Part shown: positions 24,975 through 33,981 of the stretch, in pieces
Layout of the letters: every line of letters begins with the position of its first letter
Position numbering within the stretch: position 1 is the first letter of the stretch
NCBI RefSeq assembly: GCF_000243415.2
Contig: NZ_KI912270.1
Coordinates: 310,001-374,000 of the forward strand
Direction: 5' to 3'
DNA length: 64,000 bases
Source of the DNA: Mycolicibacterium tusciae JS617
Lineage (GTDB): Bacteria > Actinomycetota > Actinomycetes > Mycobacteriales > Mycobacteriaceae
The notes under the pieces: generated by a model
Database searches by the model: none
What the model was told of the DNA's origin: nothing
What the model saw: the letters and a program-made list of their open reading frames with translations, nothing else
Made by a program: the position numbers and the translations under genes

Positions 24975-25109
24975 ATGACCATGATTTCTTCGATGGCATT
25001 TGGAATGATCGCGATGGTGCCCGTCCTGTTCGCCAGCGCCGGCTACGTCCTCGTCTCATCTGAGGGCACCGACGAACATAAGGGGCCCCCCACCCGTCGA
25101 GACTGCTGA
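24975..25109 (+). CDS. Tiny single-pass membrane protein (44 aa)
   Basis: ATG at 24975 is preceded by GGAGGAG at ideal distance and opens a 44-codon frame: MTMISSMAFGMIAMVPVLFA, SAGYVLVSS, then a polar tail EGTDEHKGPPTRRDC. Residues 5-29 form one membrane helix, and the tail is short and ends in cysteine. A strong hairpin overlaps the stop codon. Strong ribosome site, helix and terminator together support a real gene. Function is unknown; small membrane proteins often modulate transporters or kinases. Confidence 0.7.
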   Translation: MTMISSMAFGMIAMVPVLFASAGYVLVSSEGTDEHKGPPTRRDC

Positions 25110-25149
25110 CAGATCGCTTTCGTCGATGAAATTTCGATCTCTCAGCAGT
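25102..25149 (+). terminator. Long hairpin overlapping the stop of the 44-aa gene
   Basis: ACTGCTGACAGATCG (25102-25116) pairs with CGATCTCTCAGCAGT (25135-25149), a 15-bp stem with one C-C mismatch and an 18-nt loop. It sits between the 44-aa gene and the convergent pruB, so it could end transcription from both sides. Confidence 0.7.
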
Positions 25150-25175
25150 TTCGGCGGAGCCGCGACCTCGACCGA

Positions 25176-26138
25176 CTAACGCCTGCGCTCGGCCAACGCG
25201 CGCAGGAAGAACGTCAGGTTGGCGGGCCGCTCGGCCAGTCGACGCACAAAATACCCGTACCACTGCGTGCCGAACGGCACATAGACGCGGACATGGTTGC
25301 CGTCGGCGGCCAGCCTGCGCTGCTCGGCCTCGCGGATTCCGTAGAGCATCTGGTACTCGAAATCGTCCACGCCCCTATCGAGCTCACGGACTAGAGCCGG
25401 CACCGCCTCGATGATCTCGGGATCATGCGAGGCGACCATCGGATAGCCGTCGCCCGCCATCAGCGCCCGCAGGCACCGAAGATAGGACGCGGTGACGTCC
25501 TCACGATCTCGGTAGGCCACCGATGCGGGCTCGTCGTAGGCGCCCTTGCACAGTCGGATTCGCGCGCCCGATGCGGCGAACTCTGTGCAGTCGGCTTCGG
25601 TACGCCGCAGATAGGCCTGCAGAACCGTGCCCAGCCACCCGAACTCGGTACGCAGATCACGCACGATGGACAGCGTCGAGTCGGTCGTCGTGTGATCCTC
25701 GGCGTCCACGGTCACCCACGCCCCGGCGCGTTGCGCGCGCTCGCAGATGGTGTGGGCGTTCTCCAACGCGATCTTCTCGCCGTCGCGGGGCAGCGCCTGC
25801 CCCAGCGCCGACAGCTTCAGCGACACCTCCAGCGGTCGCACGGCGGCCGCGGGCTCCCCGCGCGTATCCAGCGCGTCGAGCAAGGCCAGATAGGCGTCGA
25901 CCGTGGCGTTCGCCGCATCCATGTCGGTGACGTCTTCGCCGAGATAGTCGATCGATACGAGACGGTCCGAATTCCTCAACTGCCCAACCGATTCCAGTAC
26001 GTCTGCCACTGTTTCACCGGGCACGAAACGATGGACCACGTGCCGGGTGACAGGCAGACGCTCCGCGGTGCGGCGCAGCCCGCCGGACCGGCTGGCCGCC
26101 ATGATCGCCGGCCGCGCGAGGTGTTCGAAGACGCCCAC
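25176..26138 (-). CDS. pruB: Proline dehydrogenase
   Basis: A 320-aa FAD-dependent TIM-barrel enzyme oxidising L-proline to pyrroline-5-carboxylate, passing electrons to the quinone pool. Motifs are ANATVDAYLALLDAL, VSLKLSALGQ, WVTVDAEDHTTTDSTL, LQAYLRRTEAD, ARIRLCKGAYDEP, and the C-terminal FEYQMLYGIREAEQRRL with VRVYVPFGTQWYGYFVRRLAERP. It is a short monofunctional PutA-like protein (Rv1188). It starts one base after the pruA stop, so the two are co-transcribed, PruA first. Confidence 0.95.
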   Translation of the reverse strand: MGVFEHLARPAIMAASRSGGLRRTAERLPVTRHVVHRFVPGETVADVLESVGQLRNSDRLVSIDYLGEDVTDMDAANATVDAYLALLDALDTRGEPAAAVRPLEVSLKLSALGQALPRDGEKIALENAHTICERAQRAGAWVTVDAEDHTTTDSTLSIVRDLRTEFGWLGTVLQAYLRRTEADCTEFAASGARIRLCKGAYDEPASVAYRDREDVTASYLRCLRALMAGDGYPMVASHDPEIIEAVPALVRELDRGVDDFEYQMLYGIREAEQRRLAADGNHVRVYVPFGTQWYGYFVRRLAERPANLTFFLRALAERRR

Positions 26139-26139
26139 C

Positions 26140-27768
26140 TCATGCCTCCATGTGCGGATATTCGTGGCTGGTCGGGGGGACGAAGGTCTCCTTGATCGAC
26201 CGCGCCGAGGTCCAGCGCAACAGATTCAACGCCGAGCCCGCCTTGTCGTTGGTCCCCGACGCCCGCGAGCCGCCGAACGGCTGCTGGCCGACGACCGCGC
26301 CGGTGGGCTTGTCATTGACATAGAAGTTGCCCGCCGCATGACGCAACCGCTGCTGAGCAGCTAGCACTGCCGAACGGTCGTCGGCGATCACCGCTCCGGT
26401 CAGCGCGTAGCGGGCACCGGCATCGACGACGTCGATGATGCGCTCGTAGTCGCCGTCCGGGTACACATGCACGGACAGGATCGGCCCGAAGTACTCGGTG
26501 GAGAACGACTCGTCCGCCGGATCGTCGGACAGCAAGACCGTCGGCTTGACGAAATAGCCCTCGCTGTCGTCGTATTCGCCGCCGACCGCGACGGTGACGC
26601 CCGCGGCGCTCTTGGCGCGCTCGATCGCTGTGACGTTCTTCGCGAACGCCCGCTCGTCGATCAGCGCACCACCGAAATTGGTCAGGTCGGTGACGTCGCC
26701 GTAGGACAACGCCTCGGTGGCCGACAGGAAGTCGTCGCCCATCTGCTGCCACACCGAGCGCGGAATGAACGCGCGCGATGCCGCCGAACACTTCTGCCCC
26801 TGGTAGTCGAATGCGCCGCGGATGAGCGCGGTGCGCAACACGTCCGGCCGGGCGGAGGTGTGGGCAAGCACGAAATCCTTGCCGCCGGTCTCACCGACCA
26901 GCCGCGGATACGTGTGGTAGCGGTCGACGTTGGCGCCGACCTCGCGCCACAGGTGCTGGAACGTCGCCGTCGACCCCGTGAAGTGGATCCCGGCAAGTCG
27001 CGGATCGGCAAGTGCCACATCGGAAACCGCGATCCCGTCGCCGGTCAGCATGTTGATGACGCCCGGGGGCAGGCCTGCCGCCTCGAGTAGCTGCATGGTC
27101 AGGTAGGCGGCGAACGTCTGGGTGGGCGACGGCTTCCACACCACGGTGTTACCCATCAGCGCAGGCGCGCTCGGCAGGTTACCGGCGATCGCGGTGAAGT
27201 TGAACGGCGTGATGGCGTAGACGAATCCCTCGAGCGGCCGGTAGTCGGTGCGATTCCAGACGCCGCGCACGCTGATCGGCTGTTCGGCCTGGATCTCGCG
27301 GGCGAATTCGACGTTGAACCGCCAGAAGTCGATCAGCTCGCACGCCGCGTCGATCTCGGCCTGGTATGCGGTCTTGGACTGGCCCAGCATCGTCGCCGCG
27401 CACAACTTCTCCCGCCACGGTCCCGCGAGCAGGTCGGCAGCGCGAAGGAAGATTGCGGCGCGCTCGTCGAACGGGGTGGCTTCCCAGCCGGGCTTGGCGG
27501 CGATCGCGGCGTCGATGGCGTCGGTCGCGTCGGCAAGCTCGGCGTTGGTGAAGGTGCCCAGCCGCGCGCTGTGGCGGTGTGGCTGAACCACGTCGGTGCG
27601 GGTGCCGCCTCCCATGCGGTGGGCGCCGCCGATGACGTGGGGCAGATCTATCGGGTCGGCGGAGAGCGCTGTCAGGGCATCGGTGAGCCGGGAGCGCTCC
27701 GCAGAGCCGGGTGCATATTCGAGAACCGGCTCGTTGGCCGGCGCGGGTACGTCGCTGATGGCGTCCAT
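26140..27768 (-). CDS. pruA: L-glutamate gamma-semialdehyde (P5C) dehydrogenase
   Basis: A 542-aa NAD-dependent aldehyde dehydrogenase turning pyrroline-5-carboxylate into glutamate, the second step after PruB. Seen are GFVYAITPFNFTAIAGNLPS (cofactor region), VVWKPSPTQTF, FTGSTATFQHLW, LVGETGGKDF (general-base Glu), YQGQKCSAASRAF (catalytic Cys) and EYFGPILSVHVYPD. It matches Rv1187. It leads the minus-strand operon with pruB and is divergent from the PucR-type regulator gene across a 95-bp region containing a direct repeat. Confidence 0.96.
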   Translation of the reverse strand: MDAISDVPAPANEPVLEYAPGSAERSRLTDALTALSADPIDLPHVIGGAHRMGGGTRTDVVQPHRHSARLGTFTNAELADATDAIDAAIAAKPGWEATPFDERAAIFLRAADLLAGPWREKLCAATMLGQSKTAYQAEIDAACELIDFWRFNVEFAREIQAEQPISVRGVWNRTDYRPLEGFVYAITPFNFTAIAGNLPSAPALMGNTVVWKPSPTQTFAAYLTMQLLEAAGLPPGVINMLTGDGIAVSDVALADPRLAGIHFTGSTATFQHLWREVGANVDRYHTYPRLVGETGGKDFVLAHTSARPDVLRTALIRGAFDYQGQKCSAASRAFIPRSVWQQMGDDFLSATEALSYGDVTDLTNFGGALIDERAFAKNVTAIERAKSAAGVTVAVGGEYDDSEGYFVKPTVLLSDDPADESFSTEYFGPILSVHVYPDGDYERIIDVVDAGARYALTGAVIADDRSAVLAAQQRLRHAAGNFYVNDKPTGAVVGQQPFGGSRASGTNDKAGSALNLLRWTSARSIKETFVPPTSHEYPHMEA

Positions 27769-27809
27769 GCACTAAGAATCCCCGCTGGCGCCCGTTCTAA
27801 CCGATGGCT

Positions 27810-27853
27810 GATCGGACAAAGTACTTCTAGTCCTATAGTTGGATCGGACAAAG
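27810..27853. promoter_or_regulatory. 12-bp direct repeat between pruA and pruC
   Basis: GATCGGACAAAG occurs at 27810-27821 and exactly again at 27842-27853, 32 bp apart (about three helical turns). The right copy overlaps the AAGGAGG ribosome site of pruC. This fits a binding pair for a regulator such as PruC at its own and the pruA promoter. Confidence 0.5.
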
Positions 27854-27863
27854 GAGGGCCTAG

Positions 27864-29483
27864 ATGACGGCACCGTCGCCCGGCCTCGGGTTCGGCCAGC
27901 TGCTGCTGGCCCTGGACCGCACGATGGTCACACTGGTCGAGGCACCCCGTGGCCTCGATATGCCGGTCGCCTCAGTCGCCCTCGTCGACGCCGACGACGT
28001 TCGGCTGGGCCTGTCGGTCGGCGCCGGATCCGCCGACCTCTTCTTCCTGTTGGGCGTCGCCGACGCCGAGGCAGTGCGCTGGCTGGCAGAACAAGTCGAG
28101 GGCACCGGCCCCAGTCCGATGTCGCCGCCGGAGCGGCTCCGAGTGCCGACGGCCATCTTCGTCAAGGAACCCACCGACGCCGCGGTGGCTCGGGCCGTAG
28201 CGCTCGGCACCGCGGTCGTGGCTGTCGACCCGCGGGCGCGCTGGGAGTCGCTCTACCGACTGGTCAATCACGCCTTCGAGCACCACGGCGACCGCGGCGA
28301 CCATGACTCGGGGACCGACCTGTTCGGGCTCGCCCAGTCAATCGCTGACCGCACCCGCGGCATGGTGAGCATCGAGGACGAACAATCGCACGTACTCGCG
28401 TACTCCGCGTCCAGCAACGAAGCAGACGAATTGCGGCGGTTGACGATCCTGGGCCGCGCCGGGCCGCCCGAACACCTGGAGTGGATCGGTCAGTGGGGCA
28501 TCTTCGATGCGTTGCGCGCGGGCACCGACGTGGTGCGGGTCTCCGAGCGCCCCGAGCTGGGTCTGCGCCCGCGCCTGGCGGTCGGCATCCACGTGCCGAG
28601 CACCGACCCGCGTCGTCCAGCGGCGTTCGGGGGCACGATCTGGCTGCAGCAGGGCTCCGCACCACTGGCCACCGACGCCGAGGAGATTCTGCGCGGCGGC
28701 GCGGTGCTGGCTGCCCGGGTCATGGCACGGCTCGCGTCGACGCCGTCGACCCATTCGGCACAGGTGGCCGAACTGCTCGGGCTAGCCGGCGACGACATCG
28801 ACGTCGCCGCGATCGCGGGCCAGCTCGGGATCAGCGTCGACGGCCGGGTGGCACTCGTCGGATTCCAGGGGTCCCCGGCTGGTCCGTCCGTGCCCACCGG
28901 CGTCATTGCATTGAGCGCCAGCGCATTTCGATCCGACGCCCAGGCGGTGACCATCGGCGCGCGGGTCTACGTCCTGCTGCCCAAGATCGGCACCCCGTCA
29001 TCGGTGATGTCGTGGGTGCGTGGGGTCGTGGCCGCTGTGCATCGCGAACTCGACTTGACCCTGCGCGCCGTCGTCGCGGCACCACTCGGCGGGCTGGCGG
29101 GCGCCGCAGCAGCCCGCGTCGAGGTGGACCGCGTGTTCGACAGCGCCGATCGCCATCCCGCTGCGATAGCACAGATCACGTCGCTGGACGAGGCACACAC
29201 GACGGTGCTGCTGGACGAGATCGTCTCGCAGGTGGCCCAGCGCCCCAGACTGGTCGACCCCCGGGTACGGCTATTGCGCGAGCAGGATCCGATCCTGGCC
29301 GAAACGCTGAAGGCCCACTTGGACAGCTTCGGCGACGTGTCCGCCGTCGCCAAGCACCTGCACGTGCACCCGAACACCGTGCGATATCGGGTCCGGCGCA
29401 TCGAGAAGTTGATGTCCACCTCGCTGGATGATCCCGACGTGCGACTGGTACTCGCGCTCGGATTACGGGCTACCGAGCGATAG
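27864..29483 (+). CDS. pruC: PucR-family proline-responsive transcriptional activator
   Basis: A 539-aa regulator. The N-terminal part is a PucR sensor region, the middle a GGDEF-like CdaR domain (SWVRGVVAAVHRELDLTLRA...), and the C-terminus the PucR helix-turn-helix: LAETLKAHLDSFGDVSAVAK, LHVHPNTVRYRVRRIEKL. It is equivalent to Rv1186c; from memory, that protein has been named PruC and described as activating proline catabolism genes. ATG 27864 follows AAAGGAGG. It is divergent from pruA and is probably the direct regulator of pruA-pruB. Confidence 0.9.
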   Translation: MTAPSPGLGFGQLLLALDRTMVTLVEAPRGLDMPVASVALVDADDVRLGLSVGAGSADLFFLLGVADAEAVRWLAEQVEGTGPSPMSPPERLRVPTAIFVKEPTDAAVARAVALGTAVVAVDPRARWESLYRLVNHAFEHHGDRGDHDSGTDLFGLAQSIADRTRGMVSIEDEQSHVLAYSASSNEADELRRLTILGRAGPPEHLEWIGQWGIFDALRAGTDVVRVSERPELGLRPRLAVGIHVPSTDPRRPAAFGGTIWLQQGSAPLATDAEEILRGGAVLAARVMARLASTPSTHSAQVAELLGLAGDDIDVAAIAGQLGISVDGRVALVGFQGSPAGPSVPTGVIALSASAFRSDAQAVTIGARVYVLLPKIGTPSSVMSWVRGVVAAVHRELDLTLRAVVAAPLGGLAGAAAARVEVDRVFDSADRHPAAIAQITSLDEAHTTVLLDEIVSQVAQRPRLVDPRVRLLREQDPILAETLKAHLDSFGDVSAVAKHLHVHPNTVRYRVRRIEKLMSTSLDDPDVRLVLALGLRATER

Positions 29484-29525
29484 CCGGTTGCGCATCGTTT
29501 TCCGAGAGCTGGGTATGAACAAGGA

Positions 29526-30077
29526 ATGGTTGACACTGCGGTTGCCAGGTCGGAGGAGTTGGTGGTGCTCGTCGACGAGCGGGGTGCCGCGATCGGCGCC
29601 GCGGCGAAAGATTCCGTGCATCACGAAACCACCCCATTGCACCTCGGCTTCTCGTGTTATGTCTTTGACGCAGACGGACGCGTTTTGATGACTCGCCGGG
29701 CATTGGGCAAGCGGACATGGCCCGGGGTGTGGACCAATTCGTTCTGCGGCCATCCGGCACCCGATGAGCCGATCGGCGATGCGGTGCATCGACGCGCCCG
29801 CCAGGAGCTCGGTCTGACGATCGAGCGCGTGGTGTGCGCGCTGCCCAATTACCGGTACCGCGCCGTCGCGGCTGACGGCACGGTCGAGAACGAACTCTGC
29901 CCGGTGTTCTGCGCCGTGGCTGTAGGCGCCTTCGACCCGTCGCCGGACGAGGTGATGGACTACACCTGGGTGTCGTGGTCTGAGTTGCGATCGGCCGCCG
30001 GCCTGCCATGGGCCATCAGCCCGTGGGCTGCCGAACAGATCCTCTTACTCGAGACGGCCGGCGTCGTCGCAGGCTGA
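29526..30077 (+). CDS. idi: Isopentenyl-diphosphate delta-isomerase type I
   Basis: A 183-aa Nudix-fold enzyme interconverting IPP and DMAPP. HLGFSCYVFDADGRVLMTRRA, WPGVWTNSFCGHPAPDE with the active-site cysteine (NSFCGHP), ARQELGLTI, NELCPVF with the conserved Glu-x-x-x-Cys order, and the final SPWAAEQI are all present. It supplies DMAPP for the prenyl synthase of the neighbouring carotenoid operon. It starts 42 bp after pruC on the same strand and ends one base from the convergent Rieske gene, so it closes the carotenoid locus from the other side. Confidence 0.95.
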   Translation: MVDTAVARSEELVVLVDERGAAIGAAAKDSVHHETTPLHLGFSCYVFDADGRVLMTRRALGKRTWPGVWTNSFCGHPAPDEPIGDAVHRRARQELGLTIERVVCALPNYRYRAVAADGTVENELCPVFCAVAVGAFDPSPDEVMDYTWVSWSELRSAAGLPWAISPWAAEQILLLETAGVVAG

Positions 30078-31082
30078 TCAGCGGTTGCGCAGCTTGAAGA
30101 TTCGCTCGGCGTATTCGAGATCGTCACGCCACAGCCGAGCCGCGGCGTGCCGCATGAACGGCGCGATCAACGGCGCCGCGCGCGTCGCATACGCGAACCC
30201 GGATCGATCCGAGTGGGCGATCACGGCCTCCAGTACCGCCGTGCGCGGCAATCCGTCGGGACCCGGACCTACCGGCGTGGCATGGGTTTCCACCACGCTG
30301 CCCGTTCCCTCGCCGTCGACGATCCGCATCACGATCGTCCGCGGTTCGGGACTGGTGAATTCGGCGACGACCGGCACACCCAATCGGCCGATGCGAAATG
30401 TGACCGCCACGAGGAAGCGGTCCAGCTCCTCGGCCAGATCGTCATCGGCGGGCGGAGTCGTCAGCACCTCCAGCCGGCTGAACGAGTACGGGTGAAACCA
30501 CGACCCGTGCCAAGGGTCCATTCGGTTGGCGATGATGTCGCGCGGTTCGCAGGTACCGACGAGCCGTGTCACTGCGTGCATCTGCTCGCCGTCGGGCCGC
30601 ACCGGCAGCACGGGTTGGTCGGTAGGGGTTTCCCCACCGATGCCGTCCAGGCGGACCCACGCCAGCACCCCGTCATCATGCGAAGGGTATGGCCGCCAAC
30701 CGAACTCCCGTGCGCCATTCAGACGCAGCCCGTGCCACGGGCATATCAGCGCCCCGCAGTCCACCGTCCCGGTCGCCAGGTCCGCCCCAAGATGCGGGCA
30801 CTCGCCCGGGCCCACGTGCAGGACGCCGGCTTCGCCTCGCCACGCGACCAGTTCCTGGCCCGCCACCGTCGTTCCGTACGGCCGTGTCTTGATTGCACTA
30901 CTGGCAGCGAAGGCGTACCAGTTGCCGCTGGGCCGCTGTTGTGAGCGGCGCAGCGCGGCAGCGATAATAGCGGGCACCGCGTCGCGGTGAGTCGGGCGTT
31001 GCGCCGGCCATCGGAGGGCAGGCAGAAAGTCGAACGGGAATGTCTTCGACACTTGCGCCCGAAGATGCGTGATCCTGCTCAT
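30078..31082 (-). CDS. Rieske [2Fe-2S] protein with DUF5914 domain (carotenoid tailoring)
   Basis: A 334-aa protein. The Rieske ligands appear as CPHLGADLATGTVDCGALICPWHGL, that is CxH and CxxH, around residues 95-118. The C-terminal part (DIIANRMDPWHGSWFHPYSF and on) is typical of DUF5914 proteins seen in actinobacterial carotenoid clusters. It probably oxygenates or desaturates the carotenoid end ring; the exact reaction is not known to me. ATG 31082 overlaps the crtU stop by four bases, placing it last in the operon. Confidence 0.85.
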   Translation of the reverse strand: MSRITHLRAQVSKTFPFDFLPALRWPAQRPTHRDAVPAIIAAALRRSQQRPSGNWYAFAASSAIKTRPYGTTVAGQELVAWRGEAGVLHVGPGECPHLGADLATGTVDCGALICPWHGLRLNGAREFGWRPYPSHDDGVLAWVRLDGIGGETPTDQPVLPVRPDGEQMHAVTRLVGTCEPRDIIANRMDPWHGSWFHPYSFSRLEVLTTPPADDDLAEELDRFLVAVTFRIGRLGVPVVAEFTSPEPRTIVMRIVDGEGTGSVVETHATPVGPGPDGLPRTAVLEAVIAHSDRSGFAYATRAAPLIAPFMRHAAARLWRDDLEYAERIFKLRNR

Positions 31083-32605
31083 CGTGTGCTGCGCCCTTCA
31101 CGCGCGGCGACCCGGCTCAATAGCGCCATCCGGCCACGGTTCGGAACGGTCTTCAGCGTGTGACCTCGAATTCCGAAGCCCTCGAGCAATCGGTTCGCCG
31201 CCGACCATCCTGTCGTCGCGGCGCGCTCCATCAGTGCCACCGGCAGATCAATACGGATGCCGTCGCCCGCCAGCACCAGCCCGTCATCCGGTGTCCCTAC
31301 CCCCGGTCTGTCGGCGAAGTCCCCGGGCGCGAACCGCGGACAGTCGTTGTGGCACAACACCTTCTCCGCGAGGACCTGGGCACCGCGGGTTTCGGGATAC
31401 AGCTCGTAAAGGCGGTTCAGAAGCCGCTCTCGCAGAGTTTCGTCGGCCGCCTTGACCGCATATGAATGCAGCTCGACCACCGAGCCTCCGTTGGCGCGCG
31501 ACCAGTCCGCCGCCTCGCGTTCGTATCGCTCCAGCACGCTGACGTTGTCCAACGGCGGGCGGCCACCTGTTCCAACGAACGGTGCTCTGTCCGGATCCAC
31601 TCTTTTGTCGAGCCACAGCCGGTGCACGATGAACGGCGGCGCTGTGCCGAGCTTCGCCACGCTCTTGCGCCAGTCGTCGTCCCCGACACCAGGCGAGTTC
31701 TCGACGATGCGTTGCAAGCCCGCGATGTCGACGGCCAGAACCACGCCGTCAGCGCGCAGTTCGGTGCTGTCACCGATACCCACCGACCAACCTCGCCCTG
31801 CACGCACGTAGTTCACCGACGTCTCCGTGTGAACGCGAACACCCAGCGACTCGAGGTAGGCGCCCAACGGGTTCCAGAGCGCGACATCGAAGTTGGCGTT
31901 CGTCACGTCAAAGGTCAGCCCCTCACGGGAACCGAGAAAGTAGATGTGGAACATTGTCGCCAACTCCGCCGCCGACAGGTCCCTCGGCTCGGCGAAGAAG
32001 CTACGCGAGAAAACCTCGAACGCCAGATGCCGCGCCGCTGGGGGAAAGTTGATATCGCGCAGGAAGGAGTCAGCGTCGCGGTGGTCCAGACGGTCATAGA
32101 TGTCCGGAATTGAAACCGCGGCCAGCGGAGCGGCGGCGCGGGCGTCGAGCCGTACCAGATCGCGCAGCCGGAACGTGGGACTGCGCAGGGCGAACACCAT
32201 CGCGTTGAATGGCGGCGTCAACGGCACACCCCGGAAAGTATCGGTGCGTCCCTGCGCATCGATCAGCGGATAGTCCTCTACCGGTGTGAGCATCGCCAGC
32301 GCGGGATCGATGCGGCGCAGCAGGTTCCGCAGGTTGTAGTACTGACGGAAGAACGCGTGGAAGCCGCGATTCATCGCGACCTCGGCGCCGTCGGAAAGCC
32401 GCTCGGTCCATCCGCCGACCCGGCCGCCGAGGTAGGGCTGACGCTCGATGAGTTCGACCGCAACTCCGCGTTCGGCCAGTCCGGTAGCGGCGGCGAGGCC
32501 GGCGATGCCGGCTCCGACCACGACGACCCGGGGCTGTTCGGGCAGCGCAGACGCGTCAACCGCACCGGGTGGCGCGGGATGAATCTGGGCGCGGGGATCG
32601 CTCAT
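31079..32605 (-). CDS. crtU: Carotenoid phi-ring synthase (desaturase/methyltransferase type)
   Basis: A 508-aa FAD enzyme. The dinucleotide fold is VVVVGAGIAGLAAATGLAERG; NRGFHAFFRQYYNLR is the hallmark of CrtU proteins, and VLAGDGIRIDLPVALMERA is the C-terminal FAD motif. CrtU converts the beta-ring of beta-carotene into the aromatic phi-ring of isorenieratene by desaturation with methyl migration. ATG 32605 is used because it overlaps the upstream methyltransferase stop as ATGA, and the longer frame adds unrelated residues. It lies seventh in the crt operon. Confidence 0.9.
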   Translation of the reverse strand: MSDPRAQIHPAPPGAVDASALPEQPRVVVVGAGIAGLAAATGLAERGVAVELIERQPYLGGRVGGWTERLSDGAEVAMNRGFHAFFRQYYNLRNLLRRIDPALAMLTPVEDYPLIDAQGRTDTFRGVPLTPPFNAMVFALRSPTFRLRDLVRLDARAAAPLAAVSIPDIYDRLDHRDADSFLRDINFPPAARHLAFEVFSRSFFAEPRDLSAAELATMFHIYFLGSREGLTFDVTNANFDVALWNPLGAYLESLGVRVHTETSVNYVRAGRGWSVGIGDSTELRADGVVLAVDIAGLQRIVENSPGVGDDDWRKSVAKLGTAPPFIVHRLWLDKRVDPDRAPFVGTGGRPPLDNVSVLERYEREAADWSRANGGSVVELHSYAVKAADETLRERLLNRLYELYPETRGAQVLAEKVLCHNDCPRFAPGDFADRPGVGTPDDGLVLAGDGIRIDLPVALMERAATTGWSAANRLLEGFGIRGHTLKTVPNRGRMALLSRVAAREGRSTR

Positions 32606-33312
32606 CGCGGGGACCGTCCTAGAAAGGTGTGCACGATGTTGCGTTGCCAACCTGGCATTGTCTCGCTGCGAACATCTTCGAAGCCGTTGCTCTGCATCCT
32701 GTTGCAGAAGGCTCGCACACCGTCGAACCTGTTCACACTTCGTCGGAGGTAGGTGTAAAGCGACGCGTCACCGGTGCGCAGCCGGCCGCTGGGGATGATG
32801 ACCGCGGCACACACGGTGTTCCACACCGCCATGGCGAGCTTGGAGTCGCGCACCGAGTATTCGTGCACAGCAAGCGTTCCCCCCGGTCGCAGCAGTTCGC
32901 GAAACCTGCGCAGCTGCCCGTCTTTATCGTCGACGTTGCGGACCAGGTAGGCCGCCAAGATACCGTCGAAGGGTGCGCTGACACCGACGTCGGCGAGGTC
33001 CTCAATCCGGCTCTGCACAAAACTGACGGATGACGGCCACGATTTCGCCCTGGCCTGTGCCAGCATTCCGCCCGACGCGTCGACCGCGACGATCTCGGCC
33101 TGGGGCGCGGCAGTCAGCAGCGCTGCGGTCGATGCGCCGGTTCCGCAGCCAGCGTCCAGGAGGCGCAAACCCTTGCCCCCGTTGGGAATCTGCATGCGCT
33201 GCGCCGATAACCGCAGATGCATATGATAGCCGGGATTGGCGTCGACGAGCTTGTCGTAGGCAGGCGCCCCGACGTCGAACGCCGCGGGGATCTCATTTGA
33301 GGAAAGATTCAC
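32602..33312 (-). CDS. crtT: Class I SAM-dependent methyltransferase of the carotenoid cluster
   Basis: A 236-aa cytoplasmic methyltransferase. Motif I LRLLDAGCGTGASTAALL binds SAM, VAVDASGGMLAQAR is motif II, and FDGILAAYLVRNVDDKDG with LLRPGGTLAVHEY are motifs post-I and III. It is similar in position to CrtT of Streptomyces griseus and the M. aurum cluster. Its substrate, a carotenoid or a quinone-like acceptor, is not established. Overlaps of four bases at both ends with crtYd and crtU indicate coupled translation. Confidence 0.78.
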   Translation of the reverse strand: MNLSSNEIPAAFDVGAPAYDKLVDANPGYHMHLRLSAQRMQIPNGGKGLRLLDAGCGTGASTAALLTAAPQAEIVAVDASGGMLAQARAKSWPSSVSFVQSRIEDLADVGVSAPFDGILAAYLVRNVDDKDGQLRRFRELLRPGGTLAVHEYSVRDSKLAMAVWNTVCAAVIIPSGRLRTGDASLYTYLRRSVNRFDGVRAFCNRMQSNGFEDVRSETMPGWQRNIVHTFLGRSPR

Positions 33313-33638
33313 GGTGTCTCCTTCATCCTGTCACGGAGTCTTCGACGCTCCCATAGCAAGAGCACCGCGGTGACCATCGCCCAGCCGAACAGAAAGTCCT
33401 CCACCGGGATGTCGAACGGAAACCGCACTCCGCTGGTGTGACGCTCGTTGTAAATGACGATCGGCGCACTGAGCTTGGTGAGCCAGCCGTCGACGGGAAT
33501 CTGGAAGCCGAGAACGATAACCATCGAGATCCAGTACGCCGCACGGCGAAACAACCCGGTTCGCAGTACCGCTAATTCCAGCGCGATCACGACGATCACC
33601 GCTACAACGGCGGGCACGGTGTAGCCGATGCCGTTCAC
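33309..33638 (-). CDS. crtYd: Heterodimeric lycopene cyclase subunit CrtYd
   Basis: A 109-aa membrane protein with three helices, containing PFDIPVEDFLFGWAMVTAVLL, the PxE(E/D)xxF signature of the CarR/CrtYc-d cyclase family, and LGFQIPVDGWLTK. It works with CrtYc to cyclise lycopene into beta rings. The start is GTG at 33638, overlapping the crtYc stop as GTGA. The two small subunits together replace a single CrtY. Confidence 0.9.
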   Translation of the reverse strand: MNGIGYTVPAVVAVIVVIALELAVLRTGLFRRAAYWISMVIVLGFQIPVDGWLTKLSAPIVIYNERHTSGVRFPFDIPVEDFLFGWAMVTAVLLLWERRRLRDRMKETP

Positions 33639-33979
33639 TGCTCCTGCCTCGCCCTGGTTCGGTGGACGCGGATTCGTCCGAGAAGGCCGTCGACGGCGTT
33701 GTAGGTCAGCAACCCGCACAGCGGTATAACCACGAAGAAAAGCAGTTCCTCTACGGGCAGCCGCCCGGGGAGGGTCAGCCCCGTGACGAACTGCGGGTTG
33801 TACGACCACACATGGGCTGAGATGGCGATCAGATCCCACACCACGAAGACGGCGGCCACCGGAAGCACCGCAAGGGCAGTGCGTTTGGTGTAGCGATACA
33901 CGCCGGGACCGAGAAACTCCAGCGGCGCAGTGATCATCAGGCATGCCGCGAGAACGAGCAGATACTGCCAGCGGTCCAT
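33635..33979 (-). CDS. crtYc: Heterodimeric lycopene cyclase subunit CrtYc
   Basis: A 114-aa membrane protein starting MDRWQYLLVLAACLMITAPL, with LPGRLPVEELLFFVVIPLCG, the PVEE motif of the family's catalytic carboxylates. It forms the cyclase with CrtYd. ATG 33979 is chosen, two bases after the crtB stop; the longer frame gives a non-family N-terminus. Three transmembrane helices are visible. Confidence 0.9.
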   Translation of the reverse strand: MDRWQYLLVLAACLMITAPLEFLGPGVYRYTKRTALAVLPVAAVFVVWDLIAISAHVWSYNPQFVTGLTLPGRLPVEELLFFVVIPLCGLLTYNAVDGLLGRIRVHRTRARQEQ

Positions 33980-33981
33980 CG

